Below, one piece after another: positions 10,281-20,905 of a stretch of 64,000 bases of DNA (its first letter is position 1; the number at the start of each line of letters is the position of its first letter). Origin of the DNA: Boesenbergia rotunda (taxonomy: Eukaryota > Streptophyta > Magnoliopsida > Zingiberales > Zingiberaceae); NCBI GenBank assembly GCA_024364735.1, contig JAGFNQ010002313.1, forward strand, positions 149,390 to 213,389, written 5' to 3'. The notes below the pieces were generated by a model. It made no database searches. It was not told the DNA's origin and saw only the letters and a list, made by a program, of their open reading frames with translations. Made by a program: the position numbers and the translations under genes.

Positions 10281-11452
10281 TGTTGGAACCCGGATGGCTA
10301 GAGAGGGGGGGTTGAATATAACCAAACACTTGGACTTTAAGCTTTTCAAAGTTTTGCACTTAGATTTGTTAGTAGCACAGCGGAAGTAGCCAATACAGAG
10401 TATGCAGAAAAACAGAAAATGAAAGCAAAATAACACAAATAGCAAGATCGCTAACAAGGAGGATTTACAAGGTTCGGGGATAACTTGCCCCTACTCCTTG
10501 GCGTGCCCGTGAGGTGGGCGATCCCTTGATCGTCGGCAGATCAAGCCCCGGTGAACACCGGATAGAAAGCAACCTCCTTCTCGGTGGAGAAACCTCTCCA
10601 CAGCGTTTCAATCACAGATATAGGTTTAAGCACAATGAAACACAAGAAAGATCTTACTTAGCACTAGCAAAGACAAGAACACAACAAGCTTCCTCCTGAG
10701 CTCCACCCAGCGACGATCTCACGCAAGAACCCTTTCCCCGTGTCTTCTCGCTGTTGGACTCGAAGCCTCTTGTTCTTTCCTCCAAGTGCTCAAGCAAGGG
10801 ATGGTTGCTTCATGATTGCAGTAGCTTGCTCAAAGTGATGGAACTTCAGAACACGCAAGCAAGTTGTGGAGAACACAAAGTCGCAGCAAGAACTCTATTT
10901 CGAACCCCTGCTTCAACGAAGCTTTCTTGCGCCCTTTTGTTTCTCCACTCAGCACCAGGTGACACCATCTCCTGCAGCCTCTAGCTGCTTCCCTGCCAAC
11001 GTCAGCTACCACTGAGCTCTCCCTGGACTTCCTGAGCTTCCCTCAGCCAAGCTCCAGTCAGCAGCTCCAACCGTTGCAACCTGAGATGGAAAACGGACAA
11101 ACCTGCTCCAAGGAAAGGCCTCCATTGACTCTCCTTGAGTGTTTGAATCTTCCCTGTCACCTGCAGCTTAATCAGAGTGTTAGCACAGCATATCGAGCAG
11201 GAAATCATGTATCAGATGTTAAGTGCAGAGAATCGGATACGTTCAGACGCGATCAGAGCGTCTGACAGTGTATTTTGAATTAAAGTGATCGGTCACCGGA
11301 CCGATCAGGATCGGCTGGGTCCAGACCGATCAAGCTTCGTCCTGATCGGTCCCCAACGCTCAATTAGAAATCGTGATTTCTTTGGGACTCTCCTAGATCG
11401 ATCACCAGACCAATCCCAGGTTGTGGATCGATCACCCGACCGATCCACTGTT
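10281..11452 (+). mobile_element. LTR fragment, copia-type (start intact, 3' end lost)
   Basis: It begins TGTTGGAACCCGGATGG, with a TG start and TGTTGG as in many Ty1/copia LTRs. It interrupts the CACTA coding remnant exactly at that point. No coding domain. Near its right side it carries a cluster of GATCGGTC palindromes. It is itself cut at about 11453, where a different LTR-like sequence starts. Assignment to copia rests on the terminal style only. Confidence 0.45.
11287..11452. repeat. Cluster of GATCGGTC / GACCGATC inverted words
   Basis: At least four inverted pairs occur, for example GATCGGTC ACCG GACCGATC at 11288 and a GGATCGATC/GACCGATCC pair at about 11434. The spacers are 4 to 10 nt. 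The same word appears in the Athila element at 28119-49005. Confidence 0.75.
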
Positions 11453-12878
11453 AGTATTGTGAGAGAAGTGTCCTAAGGCAATCGCCTTATGATTGTAATC
11501 ATTTATTTTAATAAATGAATATTCACTATTTGAGTATACATGTTTGTGTTTTTGATTGAGATCTTAAACTCATTTACTGAATGTCCGCAATACAATTCAC
11601 AACATGAGAGAATTTATGATGAATTCACAACTAGTGATTATCTCTACATGTGCAATTGTGAAGTATTGAAATTGTCCCTAGTCAATGAATTGATAAATAC
11701 GGACACTATCAATTCTGTTGAGACTAGCATGGGTTATTCTCTAATCAGCTGATTCTCACTGGCTGGAGACATTGCGATGTCCTGAGATAAACATGAATGC
11801 TAGTTAAGGGAACTAGTTCATTGGAGTGACTGGCTGTAAAACTTCATATGGTAATCCACATATAGATATGTCAATGAAGTTCTTACTGCAGCTTAAGTGC
11901 GATGTTCCTTTGACTTGCGGTGTTCAAGTCATCTTGGTCATGGAGACTTATACTTTAACATCTTAAGCAAGCATCTCTAAGGAGGTGTGGACCCAGGATG
12001 GTTGGGTATAAGCCGAAGTGCCCAAAGATGTTTGAACAGCCTACAAAGGATTCACCACTCCTTGCAAAGAGATGTATACCCAAGGCCTATCGTCGGATTG
12101 TTACTCGAAGCCTCTGGCCAGAGCATCATATGTTCAGAGTATGAATCTCTCAAAAACATGAGAGTAACTAGAATCCGTAGGACGAGAAAGACATTACTTG
12201 GGCTAGGTGTGACGTAGTTAGCCTAGTGGGGACTGACACACATAGACCGTGTCCTGAACCAAGTGGGTATAAGATGATGAAGGGAATGGGGCACGACTCA
12301 TTATAGCTGCTGAAGGGTTTCAGAATTATTTCTGAGGTCAACCGTTGATCTTTCGATTAATTGGGGATCATGATGTACTACTAGGTGCCACTCATGATCG
12401 TTCTATAATTGGTTAATTATAGACGGCCAACATAAATCGAAAGCCTATTTAGTCACATGCACTACGAGTAATCCGAGGGATTTAAAACGAGTTAAAAATT
12501 GGATTTTCTGATCAAGATAAATAAGTCGAATCTGAATTTTTCAGAGACGCATCGGAAGCTTAAAATGGCTAAGTCTTTTGAAGGCTTATTGGACGAATTA
12601 AATAAGTTTAATTCGTATGGTATAGGCTTGGGTTTGGCCGACCAAAGAAGGTCCCCACCCTCTTTGTTTGGCCGGCCACATTAAAAGGGGAGAACCAAAA
12701 TGTTTGGTTCAAATTATAAAATAAACCGAGCTTGGTTTGTTTTATAAAATTATGGATAAAGAAATTTATATAAAGAAATTTATTTTTCATGGAAATTAAA
12801 ATGAACCATGGATTGGTTTATTTTATAAAATCAATAATGGATTGATTTACCATGATAAAGAAATTTATATAAAGAAAT
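11453..12878 (+). mobile_element. LTR-like sequence, probably copia-type
   Basis: It starts TGTTAGTATTGTGAGAG after the palindrome cluster. There are no ORFs with domains. The 3' part is AT-rich with an imperfect repeat of AAGAAATTTATATAAAGAAA at about 12770 and 12858. The right boundary is where the next LTR starts (TGTTGGTGCAGG). It could be a solo LTR or a short non-autonomous element. No partner copy is visible in the window. Confidence 0.35.
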
Positions 12879-12985
12879 TGTTGGTGCAGGAAGCACCATA
12901 TCGAACCTTGTTTTGATATTGGCAAAGGATTCAAAGTTAAGTTTATTGGTGATCTAACAATGTTACTCTAGTGTGCAGGAAAAGT

Positions 12986-13338
12986 CCTAGCGAAGGGCTG
13001 CTAGGCACCTGGCGAAGGGCTGCCAGGAAACAAAGTCCTAGCGAAGGGCTGCTAGGCACCTGGCGAAGGGCTGCCAGGAAACAAAGTCCTAGCGAAGGGC
13101 TACTAGGCATCTGGCGAAGGGCTGCCAGGAAACAAAGCCCTAGCGAAGGACTGCTAGGCACCTGGCGAAGGAATGCCAGGATACAAAGCCCTAGCGAAGG
13201 ACTGCTAGGCACCAGGCGAAGGACAGCTTGGGACTGAAGCCCTAGCGAAGGACTGCTAGGCATCGGGCGAAGGACAGCTCGATATCCAAGACCTGGCAAA
13301 GGACCGCCAGGCAAAAGTCCAACTAAAGGAGCGGTTGG
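12986..13338 (+). repeat. Array of fourteen 20-nt hairpins with covarying stems
   Basis: Each unit is a 6-nt arm, an 8-nt loop and a 6-nt arm. The stems alternate CCTAGC/GCTAGG with CCTGGC/GCCAGG. The tail of the array also uses CCAGGC/GCTTGG, TCGGGC/GCTCGA and CCAACT/GGTTGG. Nearly all are paired when G-T wobbles are allowed; unit 5 has one end mismatch. The loop is GAAGGGCT or GAAGGACT in most units, with consensus RAAGGRNN. Two hairpins plus spacers make a 51-bp period, which leaves both strands open in several frames. Those ORFs are not evidence of protein. Confidence 0.9.
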
Positions 13339-13464
13339 CATCAGGTACATTCTCCCGAGAGGAGTAGGTGAGGACGCGTTCCCCGTCGAGGGAACAGTAG
13401 GCGTCGGTTCGACCTAGGGCTCCATTTTGGAGGCCCAAAGTCAGAACCAAGACAGCTAAGGCTG

Positions 13465-13470
13465 TATAAA
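13465..13470 (+). promoter_or_regulatory. TATA box of the LTR
   Basis: TATAAA in the context GCTGTATAAAAAC lies after the hairpin array and before the GGGCGCCC cluster. This is where U3 would meet R in an LTR. Confidence 0.4.
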
Positions 13471-13584
13471 AACTAACAACTTACTGCTTTATGTTGTTTT
13501 CGGACTAACCCTGGATGCAGGACCAAAGGAACGTGTGTCTGTAGCTCAGAGAGCCTCAAAGGAGTGAGGCAGCAGCTGAGTAGG

Positions 13585-13770
13585 GCGCCCTGAGTGTCCA
13601 GGGCGCCCCCAAGGTGAACAAGAAACAAATGAAGCAAAAAGGAGCCTCGGCTAACTACTGGCCGGGGCGCCCTCAGCAGCCAGGGCGCCCCCAGCAGCCA
13701 GGGCGCCTTCAGCGCCCAGGGCGCCCTCAGAAGCCAAGGCGCCCCGCGCCTATGCCGGCGAAGCCAATCA
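13585..13770. repeat. Cluster of GGGCGCCC palindromes
   Basis: About eight copies of GGGCGCC(C) occur with one-base variants. Several are spaced about 20 bp apart by AGCAGCCA-like linkers; the first two are separated by 10 nt. They sit downstream of the TATA box, so they would be transcribed. Confidence 0.75.
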
Positions 13771-13825
13771 CCCTTATCCAGCCGAGAAGCCCGCGCGGAA
13801 GGAGTCAAGCAGGGCGCCCCCTAAC

Positions 13826-16545
13826 GGGCCCAAATATACTAGATTAATTTGTCACGAAATGTATGGGCTCATCAAATTTAAATATCAATGAAGTGCTGGA
13901 AACCCTTTTTACACTCAAAAATATGGAAATGTAATATAGGGGCCACAGGTCGTATTTTTCTCAGGGACTAGTTGACGTTGCGTGATTCGCGCTTGTATTT
14001 AGGTGTCGTTTATGTTTTTGGGTTTCAAATTAAATCTGGGTTTTGGGTTCAATACGAAATGAAATCGCAATATAAAGTAAAAGAACGTAACCATGAAACT
14101 TAACCCACGTACTTCAGCCAATTAACTCAATCGAATTGGAGCTTAGATACAACTTATCCTAAATTTGAGAACAAATCTGCTATGAAATTAAACCAAATTT
14201 CTGTTGATACCACTGCAGAGATTATCTTCAAGAATATCCACTTAAAACCAACCTAATGCAAAACACTCCTTAAACAAATTAGAACTAACTCAGTGCTAAA
14301 TTTTGCTTGATACTAAGAGTTGAAATGCAAGCTGAAAATTGCTGAAAAACAGGAATTTACAGTTCAGAAATTTATTGGATTCGATGGGAGCTAATTCAAG
14401 CACCAAAGTTCAATACAAGGAGTGTTTAATCCCTATACAAATCAGTGCGGAAGTTGAGCTTGATACACTTTCAGACATGGGAATTAACTTGCTGCACAAG
14501 GAAGGAAATTGATGTGCAGAACCTAGAACTGAATGCTTAACTGGAAACATTACAATTCCTGCTGAAACTAACCAACTTAACTTAGAAAAGGATAGTATTA
14601 GTGAAGTAAAATTCAAGTCGGATCAGTCAAGAAACTTATTTAAGAAGCAGTTGGCAGAAACAAATCTGGATGCCGAAATTTAATGCAGAAATTCAGTGAT
14701 GATTTGTTGCAGAAATTCTGGATGCCAAGAACTCAAACCGATGCTCATAAATCTGATTGCTTATTTCCAATATGATTCATATTTCTGCAGAATCAACTAT
14801 GGATGCAGCAAAAAGAATTCGATGCAAGCTATGAAGCTGCAATTTAGAACATTGTATGTGCAGAAATTAACTGCTCACAACCGAAACAAACTCATTGCGC
14901 ATGGAGCTGATACCAAGTGATAGAGTTCACTTAGAATTGAGTTTAACTTGGTGCAACTCCAAGTTGAATTGTTATTGGAGACAAAGACAGGAATTAATTG
15001 CTGGAATGAAGGAAGCTAAATCTGAGTTTCAGAATTGAGTTGGTACGCAAGCTGTACAGGGCTGAAAATTCAGAAATGAAACTGAAAGAAAAGAAACAAA
15101 TTCGAATCTAATGAATAAACACTCTAAAGGTTGTCTTCAATTGCAGGGAATAAGCTAAACAAGAAGTAAATTGAAAACAAGCCACAAAAGACTTGAAACT
15201 GAACTGAAATTCAGAACAGGGAAAAAGGGCTGATACGCAGCTGATACACCAGAATTTGGATAGGAAATCAACCGAAATTAAGAGTAATGGTCCACTAAAC
15301 AAGTTTCCTAACTATTATACTTGCAGAAAATCAACCTAACTTAAGCAAACAACCAAGAACCGAAATTACAGCTAATGAAACATAAAATTCAGTAACGAGA
15401 CATTGCAGAAATGAAACTACAGCTACGAAACATGAATTTAAACCAATTAAACTACTCCTCAATCTTCCCTAAGCTCAAAATCATCTTGGTCGTCAAGCAA
15501 GAGCTGGCTTCGAACCCCTAGGCTCAGCAAATCAGTGGAATTAAGCTTCAATCGATCACTCTGCTCGAACTTGCCTCAGCTGGAAAGAATCCAGTCCAAT
15601 CTCTTGTATCTCGATTGCTGACTTGCGATGATGATTTGAAGAACCTCTGAGCTAACCTGAGAACCCCTACAAGCTGCTCAGAATCTCGGAAATGGCTTGT
15701 GGACGAGACACAATCGATTGGGTAGCAAAGATGCCGAAACCCTCAAACACCCTTGTTCTGGCGCAAATTGAGCTGAAATCTCGATCCTAGCTATCTTCCA
15801 AGGACTCTGATGATGATCAAATGGAGAAATTGAGGGGTCGCGCCCCTTTGGATGAAGAAATGCTGAAAAACGATGGAAAACTGAAGAAGATGAACAGTGC
15901 GGCGAGGAAACGCGACGAAGGAGAAGGCTGGGAAAAATTTCCTTAAGTAATTAAGAATGAACGGCTCTGATTGATTTGATGAAATCCAACGGCTGATCTT
16001 GCTCTGATTGAAGCCAAACTTTAATGATGATGATCTGGGGTCAAGATCTGCCTTGTGGTAGCTCGGATCCTCCAGATATGCAACGGATGGTCCAGATCAA
16101 CTCTATCTGTGAATGGACGCTCTAGAGCCCTCCTTGCTTGATCCAACGGTTGATTTAGCTCCGATTGGGATGAAACCTTCAGATCTTGATCATAGAGCTT
16201 GATCAACCCTAACCCTAGCTCGGATTGCTTCAGATCATCCCGGATGGCTCAGATCTAGCCGCTCTTGAATCGGACGGCCCGGATTAATCGTAGGCTTGAT
16301 AATTCGATCCGGTTCACATCCGACTCAAGTTTGACCCAGTATACCCTAGGTCCAGGATCCTTTCATGCCTACAAAAATATATCAGAAAATTAGTGGCCAA
16401 ATAATCCAAAAATATGTAATTTTGCAATAAAGTCCAAAATAATAGAAAATCCTAAAACCTAGGGTAAAATCACAATTAAACAATAAAAACATGGATCAAA
16501 CATGGATTTAAGCACTTAAAATAATCAATAAAATGGTGCTTATCA
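13826..16545 (-). repeat. Athila-derivative LTR, left copy (3' LTR in sense)
   Basis: On the minus strand it runs from TGATAAGC to TTTGGGCCC. It is the same as 20906-23625 at a constant offset of 7,080. Short ORFs present in both copies are simply LTR sequence. Confidence 0.95.
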
Positions 16546-16559
16546 ACTCCCCCACACTT
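16546..16559 (-). other. Polypurine tract of the Athila derivative
   Basis: AAGTGTGGGGGAGT on the minus strand abuts the LTR start TGATAAG. It would prime plus-strand DNA synthesis. Confidence 0.85.
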
Positions 16560-18714
16560 AACCTTGAGCGTCTCGCGAAACTACTAAATAAGTATCCCTT
16601 AGGCTCTCTTAAGCATAATTAGAAGCAAATGAAAAGAAATTACCTAAGGTTGTCAATTCTCATAAATCTAAGCTCTATGGATTACTATCTTGTCCTTAAA
16701 TCAACAACTTAGCTTTTTCATCCATCACGAGTCATTGAGATGAATTTAAATAACTAGCCTTTCAAGGGAAGTTTTGGTGGCTCTCTCTTAAGTTCTAATT
16801 TGGTGATGGAAGTGGAGCTCACTCTCACACATATGCTTCTTGCACTACCATAGGCTTGCTTATTATCTAATCTCCACCATTAATCATGAATAGGATCAAC
16901 ATCTACAAAAACAAATGAAAAGCATAAAAAATGGTGAGAAATGGAATAGAAATCAAAGAAATGGAAAAATTGATGGAGTGGGAGACTTAGTTGCTCAAAA
17001 GTGTTTCCAATGTGCTTTGCCCCATCTTAACAGTCCTCTATTGATATGCGAAGTGTGGTGGAGTTAATCTCGAATAATTTCCTTTGAATTGAATGAAAAA
17101 CCTTTCTTGGTTTCAATGTGCCATTTTCCTCTATTGTGTGCCAAATTTCTTTCTTCATTCTCTTTTCTGATTTTTCCCTCTTTCTTTCTTTTCTTGCTGA
17201 AATCAGAATGTATTGGAATAGATCTTCAATTCGGATGAGCTGCCGTGAGCTTCAATGATTCCATGGTACCAAATTCATTGTGTCCACTTGTTTCTTCTTT
17301 TCTTTTCTTTTTCAACTGTTTTTTTTTTTTTTTTTTTTGTAGCTCCACGGCAATTCCTGCCATTCTCTGATTTCTCAAACATTGATCAGCTAGCATCACA
17401 TAGGTAGTGAATTGAATTGTCCACTTGGAAATGGCTGAATTCCAAATCAATTTCAGCCCCTTCTTTTTTTTTGATGCTGATCAGAATTCTAGCATCCACT
17501 TTCTGTTCTGATAGCTTATGTGCTTCAATCTATGATACATTTCCGAATTTATTCTGATTCACAGCCTTGAAAACAATTTCAGCTCCAAGTTGACAAATTC
17601 TGCACAAACTGCTTGTATGACTTTTCTGCACCTATTCTCCTTGAACTCAGATTGTCCAGCTGCAAGTTAGCTTGTATTCAAGCCCTTTTCTTTGTTCTCT
17701 TCTCTTCTTCCAATCAATTTTACAGGTAACTCCTGCCAGAATCAGCAATAAAGCTGAGAATTTTCTTTGTTCTGATTTTTCTTTTTTCATCCAATTAGAT
17801 TCTCAATTCTGCACATTCAGCTTCATTCTTCTTTGATTCTTCCAGCTTAAGTGGCAAACTCCACTGATTTCCAAATCAATTGTTTTTCTCCTTGAATGCT
17901 TTCTTTTCTTCTTGACCCTCCTTCCATTTCAGATTTTTTTTTTCGAAATGCAGATTTTCTCTTTGCTTGCCACTGATCTTCAAAATATAGCAAGGAAACT
18001 CAATCTCCAATTTCTTCCATCTCTCTAACTCATTCTTGGCACCAAACATCACTCACTTGGCACATGCATTTTTTTCTTTTTTTTTTCCGACATGAAATTT
18101 ATCTCTTTTGATACCACATCTTTCCAAAACACTAGTCACTCCCCCACACTTGAATCTTTGTCCGTCTCGGGCAAAATAACATTAGAAACATTTTAAACAA
18201 CAAGTCCAAAGAAAATAAGGGTAAGCGTAGGAGATAAGCAAGGACAAATATGATAAACATGATTATTGCTAAAAATTGATGTGGAAAGGAAAACAAATGG
18301 ATTAGCCTCTATAGATGTGATCCAATCATTGAAATATGATTTTGAAAGAACCTAAGCAAGTTCTAGAGTACAATAACATAGGTGTGTCACAAAAATAAGG
18401 CTAATTCTCACTAGGTGCAAATGATTCATCCCAAATCCTCAATTAAGATTTCAAAAGCAAAGGAGTACTCAAATATCAAGATTTCATCCATGAGCCTAAA
18501 CCCTAAGTTTTAACAATCAAATTTAATTTATTTTCAAAAGACTCTAACATGCCATGAAGATAACCTAAAGGGATATTTTTATTTCTACTCATGCAAGGGA
18601 AAGTGACAAAAGAAATAACATGCATTTATTTACAAGGACTCAGTTCAAAGGAAAATTCTAATTCTAGGAAGTATGAAAATGAAAAATGAAATAAAAGAAA
18701 AATCAAACTCCCCT
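16560..18714 (-). other. Non-coding internal region of the Athila derivative
   Basis: No ORF with a domain. On the plus strand there are long T/C tracts (about 17280-17340, 17930-17945, 18070-18090). The layout parallels 38961-41083 of the full Athila element, including an exact match to GTCCGTCTCGGGCAAA next to a second purine tract. It is therefore inherited 3' non-coding DNA rather than new sequence. Confidence 0.7.
18138..18151 (-). other. Second polypurine-tract copy
   Basis: An exact repeat of AAGTGTGGGGGAGT, 1.6 kb upstream (in sense) of the real tract. A third, shorter match AAGTGTGGGGGAA lies inside the ORF at 18795-18807. Extra tracts could act as internal primers for plus-strand synthesis. 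Confidence 0.6.
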
Positions 18715-20739
18715 TTATTCTGGTGGACGGAGCCTATCAAGCAGTAGCCTCCACCGTGGTAGTGGAGGAAAATGGGTGGCCGAGAGTGTTGGAATTCCCC
18801 CACACTTGAACTTTACAAAAAATTGCTCTGGTGGCCGCAGGCGATTCAGGTTCAAGAGACATTCAAGGGATGGAGTGCTTTTAATTAAAGTCAGATCATC
18901 TCCTCCTTCTTGATGCCCTTCAGAAGTCCTTCCAGGAGGCTGAAGTCTATTCAGTTGGAGCACCCACTCCTGGAGTCTTCTGGACCCTGCAAAACAATGT
19001 AATACCTCTCTCAAGTGTACAGGGTCAGAAAGAAATGATATAAGTTCAGTTTCTGCATGAAATAAATCCAAATCTGCATCATGTCCAATTAAATCAAGGC
19101 TTGGTGTCTCAATGAAATTTTCAAAATCATTTTCTACAAAATTTGCATCCAGGAGCTCATCACAAATAAAGAAATCAATTTCTGGCTCATCAATAGAAAT
19201 TTCATAGTTATTTTCAATCAAGGGTGTATCATGCAATGTGTCACAGCCAATCAAATCAATATCAGGTATCTCCAAAAGTCTTTCACATTCATTCTCAGCA
19301 TATGAAATAGCAAGAGATTCATCAAAATAAATAACATCAATTTCAGGCACTTCTAAAAAATTTTCACTATCCATATCCACAAAAGATGTATTAAGTGATT
19401 CATCATAAAAAACAACATCAATTATGGGTGCCTCTAAAATTATTTCGCTATCCATAGCAAGAGATGTATCAAGTAATGCATGATGATCAAGGAAATCAAT
19501 ATTTGGTACCTCTATTGGATTTTCACAAACAATCTCTACACAGGGTATATCAATAAATTCATCAGAGTCAATAGAATCATCCCTAGGTACCTCACTGCAT
19601 TTTTCTGAACAAAGAGGAGAAATACTTACCTGAGCGTGCTGGATAATACCTGAAGGGTCTATAATAGTAGATGTATCTGTGGTCTCCTCCTGGTTATGTT
19701 CAAGCTCCTCTTCAGCCTCAGGCTCTGGTGGACAATCAACTGGTGATCCTTGGGTGCTTGCTTCCACCATGCAAGTCCCTACACTTTCTGGTTCATCTTC
19801 TGACTGTGGTGGTCCCTGGGGCTTAGTGCAATCCCCTACACCTATGGAATCATCTCCTCTGCATGCTTCTCCTGTGATATCTGCAACAACAGTGTCAGAA
19901 AAATTAGGACCATCAATAATATTATCATCAGAACATAAAAGTCTAGAATGGTCCTGTGGAGCTTCAATTTCTTCTTCTGGAGCTGAAAAATTTGAAAATG
20001 AATTTTGAATGGGAATCTCCGGAGGTATGCATGCTGTAGGTGCCCAGATTTTAATGTATTCTTCTTCTTCTACTAAATTTGCAGGATTAATTGAAGAAGG
20101 ACTCTGCCATGCACTAGGGTCACCTTGAACTGATATAAAACCAACTCCGGGGCTCTCAGAATTAAAAATAGCTTGAGAAGCTAATTGTTCTGCTCTTTGG
20201 GCTTTTATTTGATTTAAATCATTAGCCACTTGTTTCAATTGCCTTTCGAGGTTTTGAAGCTCTTGTTGACACATTTGATAAAATGGTTGCACAGGCTGAT
20301 TAAACTGCTGAAGAGTTGGTTCACCACTTGGTGGAAATTGCTGAAAATTGTAGCCCTGGAATTCTTGGATCTGAGGTTGATATTGTGGTGGTGAACACTG
20401 AAGTTGAGTGGGCTGAAATTCTTGTTGCCATGGCTGAAAATTCTGGAAAGGTTGCCCTTGCTGATATTGTTGAAATTGTGACTGATCTTGTTGATAAAGG
20501 GGCTGAAAATTAGGCTGAAATTGCTGAAAGTGGGGCTGAAAATTTTGAAATTGGGGCTGCCCGTTCTGAAAATTCTGTAAATTCTGGAAATTGCTGGAAT
20601 TTGGCTGGAATTGTTGGAAATCTTGCTGTGGTTGCTCGTATTGTTGTAATGGTGGCTGAAAAAATTGATTGGGTTGCTGAAAAGTTTGGTTGCAAGGTTG
20701 TTGAAATTGGTTGAAAGGCTGAAACTCTGATGACCACAT
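18715..20739 (-). CDS. Gln-rich / acidic-repeat protein of the Athila derivative
   Basis: The 674 codons run unbroken from ATG 20739. Residues 1-150 are Gln/Phe/Pro-rich and resemble the linker after the zinc knuckle in the full element's gag (45447-46253). Residues about 155-190 form a likely coiled coil (LERQLKQVANDLNQIKAQRA), matched by a similar stretch at about 45330-45390. Near residue 310 is GVGDCTKPQG, seen also after the protease of the full element. Residues about 402-560 hold six tandem 27-residue acidic repeats. The C-terminus repeats Leu-x-Arg-Leu-x-Pro-Pro. The stop sits in TAAAGGGGAG, exactly as at the end of the full element's pol, so PR-RT-IN were removed by internal deletion. 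No known enzymatic domain. A role as a structural or nucleic-acid-binding Gag-like helper is inference. Confidence 0.8.
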   Translation of the reverse strand: MWSSEFQPFNQFQQPCNQTFQQPNQFFQPPLQQYEQPQQDFQQFQPNSSNFQNLQNFQNGQPQFQNFQPHFQQFQPNFQPLYQQDQSQFQQYQQGQPFQNFQPWQQEFQPTQLQCSPPQYQPQIQEFQGYNFQQFPPSGEPTLQQFNQPVQPFYQMCQQELQNLERQLKQVANDLNQIKAQRAEQLASQAIFNSESPGVGFISVQGDPSAWQSPSSINPANLVEEEEYIKIWAPTACIPPEIPIQNSFSNFSAPEEEIEAPQDHSRLLCSDDNIIDGPNFSDTVVADITGEACRGDDSIGVGDCTKPQGPPQSEDEPESVGTCMVEASTQGSPVDCPPEPEAEEELEHNQEETTDTSTIIDPSGIIQHAQVSISPLCSEKCSEVPRDDSIDSDEFIDIPCVEIVCENPIEVPNIDFLDHHALLDTSLAMDSEIILEAPIIDVVFYDESLNTSFVDMDSENFLEVPEIDVIYFDESLAISYAENECERLLEIPDIDLIGCDTLHDTPLIENNYEISIDEPEIDFFICDELLDANFVENDFENFIETPSLDLIGHDADLDLFHAETELISFLSDPVHLREVLHCFAGSRRLQEWVLQLNRLQPPGRTSEGHQEGGDDLTLIKSTPSLECLLNLNRLRPPEQFFVKFKCGGIPTLSATHFPPLPRWRLLLDRLRPPE

Positions 20740-20878
20740 TTTAATCTTGCAGCCCTGTCACAAAACAAACAAGAAAAATGGCAGTACCCGTATACAAAAG
20801 AATAAGCAACAAAAAATAGAACCCAATGATATATCAAAAAGTATACAAGCAAAAATCAAACAAATCAACTAGTTGCTT

Positions 20879-20895
20879 CCCCGGCAACGGCGCCA
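20879..20895 (-). other. Primer-binding site, Athila derivative
   Basis: TGGCGCCGTTGCCGGGG on the minus strand, a few bases inside the LTR and identical to the site at 47271-47287. It is the conserved minus-strand primer site of Athila-group elements. Confidence 0.9.
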
Positions 20896-20905
20896 AAAAT
20901 TTGGC

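Larger units (their letters stand above)
12879..13825 (+). mobile_element. Sirevirus-like LTR with hairpin array, left copy
   Basis: It starts TGTTGGTGCAGGAAGCACC. In order it holds a 14-unit hairpin array (12986-13338), a TATAAA (13465) and a cluster of GGGCGCCC words (about 13585-13770). It stops at the Athila element that begins at 13826. Dense palindromes in U3 before a TATA box are a described trait of Sirevirus (copia) LTRs. The first 460 bp recur inverted at 23626-24289. No target duplication was found at the outer ends. Confidence 0.5.

Noticed and set aside
12986..13338. CRISPR-like array of short palindromic repeats
   Set aside because: This is plant retroelement DNA. The repeats are contiguous hairpins, the separators are the same short words rather than unique spacers, and no cas genes exist here.
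12943..13350. Repetitive ORFs on both strands across the hairpin array
   Set aside because: The 51-bp period is a multiple of three, so frames stay open automatically on both strands. No start context or domain.
14410..15302. ORFs of 64-74 codons in the Athila-derivative LTR
   Set aside because: They recur at 21490-22382 only because the LTRs are identical; no domain.
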